A stretch of DNA of 64,000 bases from Conchocele bisecta (Eukaryota; Mollusca; Bivalvia; Lucinida; Thyasiridae): contig CM055267.1 in the NCBI GenBank assembly GCA_029237695.1, forward strand, positions 5,292,036-5,356,035, read 5' to 3'. Positions within the stretch are counted from its first letter, which is position 1, and each line of letters opens with the position of its first letter. Positions 36,937 through 48,084 of the stretch are shown piece by piece. The translations under genes and the position numbers were made by a program. The notes beneath the pieces are model-generated. The model ran no database searches. It saw only the letters and a program-made list of their open reading frames with translations, and was not told where the DNA came from.

Positions 36937-37100
36937 CGTAGCAACCGGCTGGGTGGCACCTCCTCCCCGAGGCCAAGGTAATCGTCTGTGTTGGGCGGGG
37001 ATATGGGTGGCTGTGTAGGGGCAGGGCTGGTCAGGAGAGCAGGGGCAGGCTTTGCTGGGCCCGCCTCCTCCCGGGCCTTCTCCGGCTCACTGGGCATCAA
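36937..37100 (-). CDS. FBF1: FBF1 orthologue, exon with a DDYLGLGEE motif
   Basis: Acceptor CCCGTTCTCCAG precedes 37,100. Donor GTAACA follows 36,937. The 164-base exon starts in phase 0 (fitting the 47,703 donor) and ends with two codon bases (fitting the 33,786 acceptor). The peptide has LMPSEPEKAREEAGPAKPAP, a Pro/Thr/Ser-rich linker and NTDDYLGLGEEVPPSRLLR. DDYLGLGEE echoes the DWLGLKDDEEE motif of the preceding exon and the DWLGLKDE motif of vertebrate FBF1. Donor +4 to +6 (ACA) is weak, so a slightly different 3' boundary is possible, but the phase match on both sides supports this one. Confidence 0.75.
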
Positions 37101-37252
37101 CTGGAGAACGGGACACCAACATGGGTAAGTAGCGCACGGCACCAACATTGATGAACACATTGCGGTAATCCAGTTAAGTGACCTTTGAGGGCAAAATTAT
37201 TTATTTGTACTGAAATGTATTTTATCAGCAACACGTAGAATTTCAATTGATG

Positions 37253-37312
37253 GATTTAGATTTATTGAGCATAGGCTGCATATGCAGCATATGCTCAATA
37301 AATGTAAATCCA
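37253..37312. repeat. Near-perfect hairpin (ATTTATTGAGCATA)
   Basis: GGATTTAGATTTATTGAGCA and TGCTCAATAAATGTAAATCC are inverted around GGCTGCATATGCAGCATA, itself palindromic. It sits about 150 bp upstream (minus sense) of the acceptor at 37,101. Direct repeats AATCCAGTTAAGTG at 37,169 and 37,448 flank it and may mark element ends. Confidence 0.6.
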
Positions 37313-37607
37313 ACAAGTGTTTACAAGAAAATATTGTTAATATGACATTTACACTTTTGCACTTACATTTACGAACATTTTAGTCGTGCAAAGTTTAGTG
37401 AAACGGGCCAATGTAGTGGATGGAACCACAATTGGCTAAGTACATAAATCCAGTTAAGTGCACTTGGTAATTGTTCTAAAATGTATTATTTCATATGAAA
37501 CAAATTGTTGTTTAAATTTTGAGAAATAAACTAATTATTCAGGTAGTGTAATTATTACATTATCATAGCTAATGGTTTTAATACCATCTATTTTATTTCA
37601 TTCAATA

Positions 37608-39473
37608 ACAAGAGTTGTCAGAAGACAACGAAGCTCGCCTGTTGGCAGCCTTCACTCAAACTTGGCACAGTTGCATAAAAAAACATGAATATTATATAAC
37701 TTGACCTTGGGTTAAGGGGCGTGCGCTGGACCTTAACAAACCCTTGGGGTCAGTGGTGAAAGGTGGTTCGTGGGTTTTCTATAGCATAATATAGCATATT
37801 AAGATTAAAATTTAACCCAACGTTAAGTTTATGAACGCACAAAGTTGGTGATTTTCTACAGCATGATAGCTATTCACATGAGGAATGTATGTATGAATGT
37901 GCTAAGTTTGTGACCTTGACCTTGGGGAAAGAGGTGGGGGGGGGTGGGTCATGGATTTGCTGCAGCACAATAGAGGATCATCAGATGAATGCATGTATGA
38001 AATATCAAAGCGTTCCCTGTAAAGAAACAGAAGTTACACAACATTTACCCCAACGTTAAGTTTATGAACATGCTAAGTTTGTGACCTTGACCTTGGGGTA
38101 AGGGTTTGGTGGTGGGTTGTGGATTTGCTACAGCATGATAGAGAGACATCTGAGGAATGCATGTATGAAATATCAAGGCGTTCCATGAAAGGAAACAGAT
38201 GTTATAAGACATTTACCCCAACGTTAAGTTCATGAATGTGCTAAGTTCGTGACCTTGACCTTGGGGTAAGGGGTGGGCGGTGGGTCATGGAGTTGTGATT
38301 GCATGATAGGGTATCATCAGATGAATGCATATATGAAATATCAAGGTGTTTCATGAAAGGAAACAGATGTTATAAGACATTTACCCCAACGTTAAGTTTA
38401 TGAATGTGCTAAATTTGTGACCTTGACCTTGGGGAAAGGGGTGGGAGGTGGGTCATGGATTTGCTATAGTACAATAGAGTATCATCAGATGAATGCATGT
38501 ATGACATATGAAGGTATTCCCTGTAAATAAACAGAAGTTACACAACATTTACCCCAACATTAAGTTTATGAATGTGCTAGGTTTGTGACCTTGGGGTAAG
38601 GGTTGGGAGGTGAGTCGTGGATTTGCTACAGCATGATAGAGGGTCATCTGAGGAATGCATGTATGAAATATCAAGGCGTTCCATGAAAGAAAACAGATGT
38701 TATAAGACATTTATCCCAACGTTAAGTTTATGAATGTGCTAAGTTTGTGACCTTGGGGTAAGGAATGGGCGGTGGTGGGTCATGGATTTGCTATAGCACG
38801 ATAGAGTATCATCAGATGAGTCCATGTATGATATATGAAGGCGTTCCCTGTAAATAAACAGACGTTACACAACAATTACCTCAACGTTAAGTTTATGAAC
38901 ATGCTAAGCTTGTGACCTTGACCTTGGGGTAAGGGTTGGGCGGTGGATCGTGGATTTGCTACAACATGATAGAGGGTCATCAGATGAATGCATGTATGAA
39001 ATATGAAGGCATTCCCTGTAAATAAACAGAAGTTACACAACATTTACCACAACGTTAAGTTTATGAACATGCTAAGTTTGTGACCTTGACCTTGGGGTAA
39101 GGGTTGGGTGGTGGGTCGTGGATTTGATACAGTATGATAGAGGGTCATCTGAGGAAAGCATGTATGAAATATGAAGGCGTTCCATGAAAGGAAACAGATG
39201 TTATAAGAAATTTACCCCAACGTTAAGTTTATGAATGTGCTAAGTTTGTGACCTTGACCTTGGGGTAAGGGTTGGGTGGTGGGTCATGGATTTGCTACAG
39301 CATGATAGAGGGTCTTCTGAGGAATGCATGTATGAAATAACAAGGTGTTCCATGAAAGGAAACAGAAGTTATAAGACATTTACCCCAACGTTAAGTTTGT
39401 GGACGACGCCAACGCCGACAACGCCGGGGGTATGCCATAAGCTCTTCTGCACGTCGTGCAGGCGAGCTAAAAA
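37608..39473 (+). mobile_element. Minisatellite-cored element, ACAAGAGTTGTCAGAAG family, second copy
   Basis: Same 5' hairpin (GTTGTC/GACAAC), GAAGCTCGCCTG subterminal motif and GTGCAGGCGAGCTAAAAA end as 19,375-22,754. About ten 168-bp units, uninterrupted. It gives the empty-site form of the family, confirming that the 20,406-21,516 element is an insertion in the other copy. Confidence 0.8.
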
Positions 39474-39558
39474 TACATATATTTATCAATTTAATCTAAT
39501 TTGAGACAAACGTTTAAAAGGGCATATACAAATAAAAAATATATATTTTAAAATTGAA

Positions 39559-39938
39559 AACAAGAAAATGTGGCCCCGGTGGCAGATTGGAGAAACTGTG
39601 GCAAAGTTAATAAACCAAAAGTGATAATTATTCATAAGCACAGTTGTCAAGGTCAAAACGTCAAGATCATATTAAGGGTAGCACGCATGTGTGGCCTTTG
39701 GCAAAGTTAATTAACCGAAAGTGATAAGTATTCATAAGCACAGTTGTGAACGTCAAATGGCGAAGGTCATAATAAGGGCAGCATGGATGTGTGACATTTG
39801 TCCACAAGTATGCTGTGTTGAAATATTTAAGTAATCCTTCAAGGAATATAGAAGTTCTGACAGAATTCAGAAACTCTGGCGAACACACAGTCCAAACACT
39901 ATATGCCTCCGGCTCTACCGAGACTGGGGCATAAAAAC
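39559..39938 (+). mobile_element. Short element ending in the segment amplified at 7.5-10.1 kb
   Basis: Starts ACAAGAAAATGTGGCCCCGG and ends CAGTCCAAACACTATATGCC, TCCGGCTCTACCGAGACTGG, GGCATAAAAAC. It has about two copies of an internal segment (AACCRAAAGTGATAAGTATT, TTATTAAGGGYAGCAYGCATG-like) and no minisatellite. It is the compact relative of the 5,193-10,107 element. Confidence 0.7.
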
Positions 39939-39939
39939 A

Positions 39940-41639
39940 CTCCAAGCTGCTTATGAACTATTTTTTAGAAAAGAGCTTCCTTTTTATTTCAAGAACATGC
40001 GTATAATAACAAAGTTATTTCGAAGCCAGAAAATGTGTTCATAGAATACGGATGCCCCACATATCGCTTTGATAGTAAACAAAGTCCAAAAGGGGGAGAT
40101 AATCCATGGCTCCATATCAAAGCAAAAATAGAAATTCATTTTGTGCATCTACACACCACAAAGAAGCTACATACCAAGCACAAAGCCTCCAGCTATTACG
40201 GTTTAGAAGTTTTACAAGTTACATGACAAAATTGCCAAATTCCAAGTCAAAAAGGGGGAGATAATCCAATACACGGAGGTCGAATGAAAAATTGAAATAA
40301 ACTTTGTACATCTACTCATCATGCAGGGTTCAGGTTTGAGGGCGAAGTGGGCGAAGTGGGCGAAGTGGGCGAAGTGGGCGAAGTGGGCAAAGTGGGCGAA
40401 GTGGGCACAAGTGGGCGTAAGTGGGCGAAGTGGGCGAAGTGGGCGAAGTGGGCGAAGTGGGCGAAGTGGGCGAAGTGGGCGAAGTGGGCGAAGTGGGCGA
40501 AGTGGGCGAAGTTCTCGCCTTGTTTTACCGGACTTCGCCCTGTGTGTCCAGAAAAGCGAAGTTCACTACTCGGAAAGTATCGGAAATTCTAAAAAAAAGC
40601 TGGAACAAATTTATTCAGGCAATCCCCATTTCCCTCCCAGTGACCTAAATCTCGCTAATTGCAGGCCTGCCAAACTGTTAACAATACCATTTGTTTTATG
40701 ACACCAGATTGTTTGACCAAATTTTCATCACATCATTACGCGATTCAGTAAAAACACGCCGACCCGCTGTGACAATAAAAGTCACGAGTCGATAGTTCCA
40801 ATAATCCCCTAGCCAAACATTGCTTCTGGCTACTATAATTGACAGTTCAAAACATGTGTTATTCACGTGGTGAAGTTGTTTATACAGCCAATCGCTGGTA
40901 AGTAAAGGCAGTCCTTAGTGGCATGATTGACATGTTAGCTTCGTGAAAGACGTCGGCAACAGATCTATCAGCGATTGATCATGAACCCGGTAGAGTTAAC
41001 TCCCTCAAAATACTTTCCACCAGACAAACAAACACATGCAAACATGCGTTTTAACGGGCGCCTGATGCGAGTCGTTTCTGAGTCAGGGCTAGCTATCTGG
41101 GTCGCCCGGTGGCGAACAAATTTCGTAGTTTTCTACAATCTTTGTCACCTTATGACGCTGTGTGGGATTTCATTATTACATTACTAACTATTTATTTCAA
41201 CCATATATGGTAACTTTATTGTCAGAAAACATGAAAAAGTCTGTAAATATCACTGACAATATCGGCGATTTCGTACCTACGTAGTTTCGTCCTTTTGTAA
41301 CTTTTTCCAATCGATGTTACTGTAACCCGATTTTTATGATATTTCAGTTTGGTATTAACTAAATATACAGAATTTATGCATATCCAAGTTCATAAATGAT
41401 ATTTTAAGTGAATATAAACAGATTACTTTGCTATTCGTCTAAAATATTGACATAAATACTGTTTAATTACACAGTTAAAAAGATGAGCAAAAGTATATTA
41501 TTTTTCAAATTATACATACTACTACATTTCTTACATACATGTATACTTTCGAGATGAACAAAAGTATTTTATTTTTCAAATTCTACATACTACTACTACA
41601 TTTGCAAACAAGTATTTTTTTTTCAAATTCTACATACTA
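39940..41639. other. Unassigned intron sequence with partial element and microsatellite
   Basis: 40,030-40,318 resembles an element 5' part (AAAATGTGTTCATAGAATAC, GGATGCCCCACATATCG, AAAGGGGGAGATAATCC), also partly seen at 45,290 and 61,494. The 9-bp microsatellite is listed separately. 40,520-41,639 shows nothing recognisable apart from repeated TTTTTCAAATTCTACATACT blocks (41,505-41,635). Confidence 0.4.
40336..40514. repeat. 9-bp microsatellite (GGGCGAAGT)n
   Basis: About 20 near-perfect copies of GGGCGAAGT. The periodic frames (AKWAKWAKW, GRSGRSGRS, GEVGEVGEV) follow from the 9-base period and are not a protein. Confidence 0.95.
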
Positions 41640-41720
41640 CACTGCAGCTCCATTATAACGCGATCGAGTATAGCGCGATCTCCATTATAACGCGGGTCTC
41701 TCGTGGATCCCAAAAAAAGA
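41640..41720 (+). mobile_element. Left-end fragment of a Tigger-like element (CACTGCAGCTCCATTATAAC family)
   Basis: Reads CACTGCAGCTCCATTATAACG and TATAGCGCGATCTCCATTAT, matching the left end of the element at 54,167. The right end is missing; sequence passes into the next repeat block after an A-rich tract. Confidence 0.65.
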
Positions 41721-41759
41721 TCGTGGATGCCAAAAAAATATTAAAAAAATAGAGAAGAA

Positions 41760-44185
41760 AAAAGAAAACAAAAGAAAAACTAGATGGCCGCGGCCTGCAT
41801 GTCGTGCCTTGTGGACACTAAAAAAAAAGATATAGTATAACAAAAAACTTTAACCAAAAAACTTAACCAAAAAACTTAACAAAAACTTTAACCAAAAAAC
41901 TTAACCAAAAACTTCAAAGTAATTTGACCTTGACATTGGGCACACGGGCCGCACGGGAGGGGGGTAGAATGAAAATATAGATGATGATAAACACCCATGT
42001 GAAGTTTCAAGGTGATGGGCAAAGCAGTTGCAGAGATATAGTATAACAAAAAATGATAACCAAAAAACTTAACCAAAAAACTTAACAAAAAACTTTAACA
42101 AAAAAACTTAACCAAAAACTTCAAAGTAATTTGACCTTGACATTGGGCACAGGGGCCGCACGGGAGGGGGGTAGAATGAAAATATAGATGATGATAAACA
42201 CCCATGTGAAGTTTCAAGGTAATGGGCAAAGCAGTTGCAGAGATATAGTATAACGAAAAACTTTATCGAAAAACTTTAACCAAAAAACTTAACCAAAAGA
42301 CTTAACCAAAAACTTTAACCAAAACTTTAACCAAAAACTTTAACCAAAAACTTAACCACCTTACAACTCACTATCAAGTAATTTGACCTTGACATTGGGT
42401 GCAGGGGTCGCAGGGGCCGCAGGGAGGAGGGGTAGAATGAAAATATAGTGATGATAAACACCCATGTGAAGTTTGAAGGTGGGAATGGGCAAAGCAGTTG
42501 CAGAGATATAGTATAACAAAAAATGTTAACCAAAAAACTTAACCAAAAAACTTAACAAAAAACTTTAACCAAAAAACTTAACCAAAAACTTCAAAGTAAT
42601 TTGACCTTGACATTGGGCACAGGGGCCGCACGGGAGGGGGGTAGAATGAAAATATAGATGATGATAAACACCCATGTGAAGTTTCAAGGTAATGGGCAAA
42701 GCAGTTGCAGAGATATAGTATAACGAAAAACTTTATCGAAAAACTTTAACCAAAAAACTTAACCAAAAGACTTAACCAAAAACTTTAACCAAAACTTTAA
42801 CCAAAAACTTTAACCAAAAAACTTAACCAAAAACTTCAAAGTAATTTGACCTTGACATTGGGTGCAGGGGTCGCACGGAAGGGGGGTAGAATGAAAATAT
42901 AGATGATGATAAACACCCATGTGAAGTTTCAAGGTAATGGGCAAAGCAGTTGCAGAGATATAGTATAACAAAAAATGTTAACCAAAAAACTTAACCAAAA
43001 AACTTAACAAAAAACTTTAACCAAAAAACTTAACCAAAAACTTCAAAGTAATTTGACCTTGACATTGGGCACAGGGGCCGCACGGGAGGGGGGTAGAATG
43101 AAAATATAGATGATGATAAACACCCATGTGAAGTTTCAAGGTAATGGGCAAAGCAGTTGCAGAGATATAGTATAACGAAAAACTTTATCGAAAAACTTTA
43201 ACCAAAAAACTTAACCAAAAGACTTACACTTTAACCAAAAACTTTAACCAAAAACTAACCAAAAACTTAACCACTACACTCAAAGTATGACACCTTGAGC
43301 ATGGGTGCAGAAAAAATCGTTCACTTCGTAAGGGGGTGAGAATTGAAAATAGATGATGATGATAAACACCCATGTGAAGTTTCAAGGTAATGGGCAAAGC
43401 AGTTGCAGAGATATAGTATAACGAAAAACTTTAACCAAAAACTTTAACCAAAAAACTTAACCAAAAACTTAACCAAAAAACTTAACCAAAAAACTTAACC
43501 AAAAACTTTAACCAAAAAACTTAACCAAAAACTTCAAAGTAATTTGACCTTGACATTGGGCACAGGGGTCGCACGGAAGGGGGGTAGAATGAAAATATAG
43601 ATGATGATAAACACCCATGTGAAGTTTTAAAGGTAATGGGCAAAGCAGTTGCAGAGATATAGTATAACCAAAAACCTTAACCAAAAACTTTAACCAAAAA
43701 ACTTAACCAAAAAACTTAACCAAAAAACTTAACCAAAAATTTAACAAAGAATTACCTTAAACAAAAACCTTTAACAAAGAACTTAACCAAACACTTCCAA
43801 GTAATTTGACCTTCACATTGGGCACAGGGGCCGCACAGGAGGGGGTAGAATGAAAATATAGATGATGATAAACACCCATATGAAGTTTCAAGGTAATGGG
43901 CAAAGCAGTTGCAGAGATATAGTATAACGAAAAACTTTAACCAAAAAACTTAAGCAAAAAACTTAACCAAAAACTTTAACCAAAAAACTTAACCAAAAAC
44001 TTCAAAGTAATTTGACCTTGACATTGGGCACAGGGGCCGCACGGGAGGGGGGTAGAATGAAAATATAGATGATGATAAACACCCATGTGAAGTTTCAAGG
44101 TAATGGGCAAAGCAGTTGCAGAGATATAGTATAACGAAAAACTTTAACCAAAAACTTTAACCAAAAAACTTAACCAAAAAACTTA
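41760..44185. repeat. Tandem/complex array with AACCAAAAACTT sub-repeats
   Basis: Alternates a conserved body (TTTGACCTTGACATTGGGCA, GATGATAAACACCCATGTGA, GCAGTTGCAGAGATATAGTA) with variable runs of AACTTTAACCAAAA. The body is the one found in the 24.6-30.8-kb family. Higher-order units of about 230 and 460 bp are near-identical, so recent expansion is likely. 43,220-43,330 is noisy. Confidence 0.85.
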
Positions 44186-45280
44186 CCGTATTTAGCTGTG
44201 TATTGCGCGCACTGGTGTACAACGCGCATCTATATTTTGGGGGGAAAAATCAGGTAAAAAAATAGTTCGCGTCTATAACGCGCAACAAAAAAAATAAATA
44301 AAAAAATCCGCAGAAATTCCATCACGTATAAGAAAATTGCATTCCGGGTTCACATCCACAATGCTGAACGTGTGCTGTTAGGCTCTCTCGAAGAGAAAAA
44401 TATCCAAAGGTCAGCTTTATGGCATAAATTAGACTTTATATTGTCTAAAAGTATGTTATATTTATTGTTATTTTCTCATTAATATGCTTAATAAAAATTC
44501 ATGATGCATGTAATAAACTTATTGAACCTACTTACGAAGAAATTTGTTGTATATAATTCCACCATATTTGCCATTCGTGTATAACATAATTACCCGTAAT
44601 CGCAAACACACAGCAGGCTAGCCATGTGTAAACTTCTTCCCCAAGGTGATAATAACTCCCTACTAGTGACCTGCACACGAGAAATGGGCCCTAAACAATT
44701 CCCCCCCCCCCCCAGCCAAATATTGACACTGTGGACCACCATGGATATACGTATGTACAGATAGTGTGTATTCACTGTTTATTGATTAGGTTTAACAATA
44801 TACATAGGTACTACCTGAATACACGACATTCCAGCATAGCCCCATACAGTGTATGCGCAGATGAATCAGTGGCTATGCTGGTCGCACATGTCATAAGGTA
44901 TTGATGCGTGAATACTTGTCAATACTTTACAAAAATAGTAACACAGTCAGTCGGCACCTAGCAACGAAAAACGACCATTACCGAGTGTTACCGAATGCGA
45001 TCTGAATGTGGGCGATGCTTGATTTAGCATCTAAAATCTTACATCAAGCGCTTATGGGATTGAGATGATCTGTCCTCATTAATTATTCACAGAATGGCAG
45101 ACGTGTGACGTCACTTTGAAAATGTACAACCAAACAATACCCGACAGGCAACATTTGACCGATATGAGATCGGTACACCAGCGTAAATACAGAAAACACG
45201 TAAATTTCCTCTAATACACGTAGCCTCTTATGTTACGAGCCTGGCTATATTAAATAAAGTTTTAGGAGTTACAAGCCAAA
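44186..45280. other. Unassigned intron sequence, possible transposon end
   Basis: 44,187-44,290 has GCGCGCAC/GCGCGTTA-type motifs (TATTGCGCGCACTGGTGTAC, CGCGTCTATAACGCGCAAC) that could be one end of a DNA transposon, but no matching right end is seen. A C14 run lies at 44,701. No coding signal. Confidence 0.35.
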
Positions 45281-45527
45281 ATTGGAAAATTTTAAGTCGA
45301 AAAGGGGGAGATAATACATGACCTGGGCGTCAAATGAAAAATGAAAATAAAACTTTGCGCATCTACTCATCATACGGAAGCTATATACTACCGGTATTAA
45401 AGTTTCAAGTCTGTAACTAGTATGGTTTAAATGTTTTACGAGTTACGAGGTTTGTGACGGACGGAAGGACAGACGGGACAGATGGACATGGGTAACACTA
45501 AATGCCCCTGTGGTGGGGCATAAAAAG
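45281..45527 (+). mobile_element. 3' end of a hairpin-ended element
   Basis: Ends GACGGACGGAAGGACAGACG, then TAACACTAAATGCCCCTGTG, GTGGGGCATAAAAAG: the microsatellite-then-hairpin ending of the other families. Its body (AAAAGGGGGAGATAATAC) matches the partial copies near 40,240 and 40,090. The 5' end is unclear. Confidence 0.5.
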
Positions 45528-45864
45528 AGTGACAGGCGGCCATTTACCTGATAAATTCATTGCACTGAATTTCAGTTGTTGACAATAAAACGAGAAACTA
45601 CTATTGCAATTAGATTGGTCAGTAAGCGAGGCTTACGGAATACCCCCCATGTGGGCCCAGGTACCCCTAAAATATGTAAAAATTTCCAAGTGTGTGGGCT
45701 TGTGACCTTGACTCTGGGATTAGCGGGAGCGGCATGAACGTGAATTTGTCACAGGGTGGTAGAGGTCCATTGGAGCAATGAGTGTGTGAAATGTGAAGCA
45801 GATCCGAGCAAGGAAATAGAAGTTATAACCGATTTCTCTGATGTTAAGTTTTGTAAAGAGACTA

Positions 45865-46051
45865 CTGTATAACCTCGAATTAACGCCCCCGGGGGCGTTA
45901 CATTTTACAAAAGGGGGGCGTTTATTAGCCACTAAAAAAAAAAAAAAAAAAAAAAAAAGGACCGCCAATTTCAAACACAAATAAGGAATTTGGAGTGGGG
46001 GGGGGGGTGGGGGCGTTTATTAGGAGGGGGCGTTAATTCGAGGTTATACGG
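45865..46051. mobile_element. Short MITE with CTGTATAACCTCGAATTAAC ends
   Basis: Left CTGTATAACCTCGAATTAAC GCCCCC after TA; right GGGGGCGTTAATTCGAGGTTATACGGTA. Arms are about 26 bp with one mismatch. The 187-bp interior has an A26 run and a G-rich run and codes for nothing. Confidence 0.8.
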
Positions 46052-46716
46052 TAAGTATGTGACGTTGACCTCGAGATCAGCGGGGATTTGTCACAGCATA
46101 TGAAATATTAAGAATTTTCAACGAAAGAAATAGAAGTTGTAACATATTTCTCTGATGTTAAGTTTTGTAAAGAGACTAAGTATGTGACCTTGACCTTGGG
46201 ATCAGCAGGGGTTGGACAGTTGTAGATTTGTCACAGCATGATAGTACAACCTTAGAGGAATGCACAAGTGAAATAATAAGAATTTTCAATGAAGGAAATA
46301 GAAGTTATAACTTATTTCTCTGATGTTAAGTTTTGTAAAGAGACTAAGTATTTGACCTTGACCTTGGGATCAGTGGGGGTTGGACAGTTGTGGATTTGGC
46401 ACAGCATGGTAGTAGAGCCTTACAGGAATGCATGTGTGAAATATTAAGCATTTTAGATGAAGGAAATAGAAGTTATAACAATATTTCTCTGATGTTAAGT
46501 TTTGTAAAGAGACTAAGTATTTGACCTTGACCTTGGGATCAGCGGGGGTTGGACGGCCGTGGACACAGCATGGTAGTAGAGCCTTACATGAATGCATGTG
46601 TGAAATATTAAGCATTTTAGATGAAGGAAATAGAAGTTATAACAATATTAGTCTGATGTTAAGTTTTGTAAAGAGACTAAGTATTTGACCTTGACCTTGG
46701 GATCAGCGGGGGTTGG

Positions 46717-47260
46717 TTTGTTTGTTTGTTTATTGGTGTTTAACGGCCTATCAACAGCTAAGGTCATGTAAGGCCGGGCAAACGGGTTCAATCCCGTTTT
46801 AACCTGCTGCATTGGGGGGAAAATTCCAAAATCAGAACTGAATATTTACATCGAGATACAATATATTCAGCCCTGAAATTAGAATAACCTGACCTGGTGG
46901 CAGGTCCATACCACACCAAAGTCACTTGGCCCCTTCCCCTAAAATAGGATTACAAACAATCGTAATACTCACATAAGGGGTATAACCAGATTCAACTGTC
47001 ACATACAAAATGCCAAAGACGTATGTGAGGGCCAAACCAGGTCTCCAGTCGGGATTCCGGTAAGGATGAACCCCGATCGTTAAATTATCCATCGCGTGCT
47101 CCCACCTGCCACCCACTGCAAGGAAACAGACAATATAAGACATTTACCCGAGCGATAAGGTTTCAAATGCGCCAAGTATGTGAGGGCCAAACCAGGTCTC
47201 CAGTCGGAATTCCGGTAAGGATGAACCCCGATCGTTAAATTACCCATCGCTTACACCCAC
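46717..47260. mobile_element. Chimeric SINE-like retroposon, copy 2, with 13-bp target duplication
   Basis: Flanked by CAGCGGGGGTTGG at 46,704-46,716 and 47,261-47,273. The first about 400 bp match copy 1 (34,702-35,108). Next come about 62 bp identical to the sequence that flanks copy 1 on its right (AGGAAACAGACAATATAAGA ... GCCAAGTATGTGA), and then a second partial copy of the retroposon end (GGGCCAAACCAGGTCTCC ... TTACCCATCGC). The join lies at GTATGTGA, which both templates share. Confidence 0.75.
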
Positions 47261-47702
47261 CAGCGGGGGTTGGACGGTCGTGGATTTGGCACAGCATGGT
47301 AGAGCCTTAGAGGAATGCATGTGTGAAATATTAAGCATTTTAGATGAAGGAAATACAAGTTATAACAATATTTCTCTGATGTTAAGTTTACGGACGCACG
47401 GACGCACGGACGCACGGACGCACGCACGCACGGACGCACGGACGCACGGACGCACGGACGCACGGACAACCCGACTCCAGTATACCCCCCCACAACTCGT
47501 TGCGGGACGTTGTGGGGGGTATAAATAGCGGTTTGGAGGTGAAATGTTAATACATGAATTTCCTAATACACCCTCTATTTATCTACATATATAAGCTGTT
47601 CAACATGGCAGGCTGAAAAGAAAAATAATGCGAGACTCGGTAACAAGTATTTATGTATAACAATGACATTCCGTCAGGAATGAGCCAGTATGCAGTGTGT
47701 AC

Positions 47703-48084
47703 CTGTGGCTGGCCATGGCGGGCCGGGGCCGACTGGGAACTCGCCTGCAGGAAGTCAAACTCCACTTCCTCCTCATCGTCCTTCAGCCCCAGCCAATCAG
47801 ATGCGTCCGCCCTTGGTTTGGCCGGGGCCGTTGCAGGCCTCCCCTCCTGTGATTGGGTGGCTGCAGGTTTCTCCGGGCCCAACCAATCAGCCGGCTCGGA
47901 TTTAGGCTTGGTGGGCGTGGCCATCGGTTTAGACTCGGCGGGGCGAGAAGCGGGGGACTTCTCCTGGGTGCGGCCCGCGGTCGCCATCTCCAGCCAGTCG
48001 GGTGCCGCGTCCACCTTCTTGCCCGGCGGGGAGCGCGCCCGTGGCTGGGGCTCCTCCTGGCCGAATATGTCATCATCCTGGAAC
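47703..48084 (-). CDS. FBF1: FBF1 orthologue, exon with repeated DWL(G) motifs
   Basis: Acceptor TTGACTGTAG precedes 48,084; donor GTACAC follows 47,703. The 382 bases are one split-codon base plus 127 codons, ending in phase 0. The peptide begins FQDDDIFGQEEPQ and carries AAPDWLEM (about residue 26), PADWLGPE (about 65) and ASDWLGLKDDEEEVEFDF (about 94) in a Pro/Ala/Ser/Lys-rich setting. Vertebrate FBF1 has a RRxSVxRFF...ADWLGLKDEDLDLF region at the matching place, the best single anchor for the identification. FBF1 works at the distal appendages (transition fibres) of the mother centriole and is needed for ciliary gating; that role is family knowledge. The first about 30 exon bases and the acceptor are copied about 16 times just upstream. 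Confidence 0.88.

Larger units (their letters stand above)
45620..47527 (+). mobile_element. Minisatellite-cored element with TACCCCCC ends, about 169-bp units, carrying two insertions
   Basis: Near the start is GCGAGGCTTACGGAATACCCCCC. At the end a (GCACGGAC)n microsatellite (47,391-47,466) is followed by ATACCCCCCCACAACTCGTT and GTTGTGGGGGGTATAAA, a strong 3' hairpin, so AATACCCCCC and GGGGGGTAT are subterminal inverted repeats. Units of about 169 bp (TGACCTTGACCTTGGGATCA, GATGTTAAGTTTTGTAAAGA) are relatives of the 168-bp units elsewhere. A MITE (45,865) and a chimeric retroposon (46,717) are inserted. Confidence 0.7.

Noticed and set aside
40321..40701. Frame with AKWAKWAKW / GRSGRS repeats
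   Set aside because: By-product of a 9-bp microsatellite, open in several frames at once.
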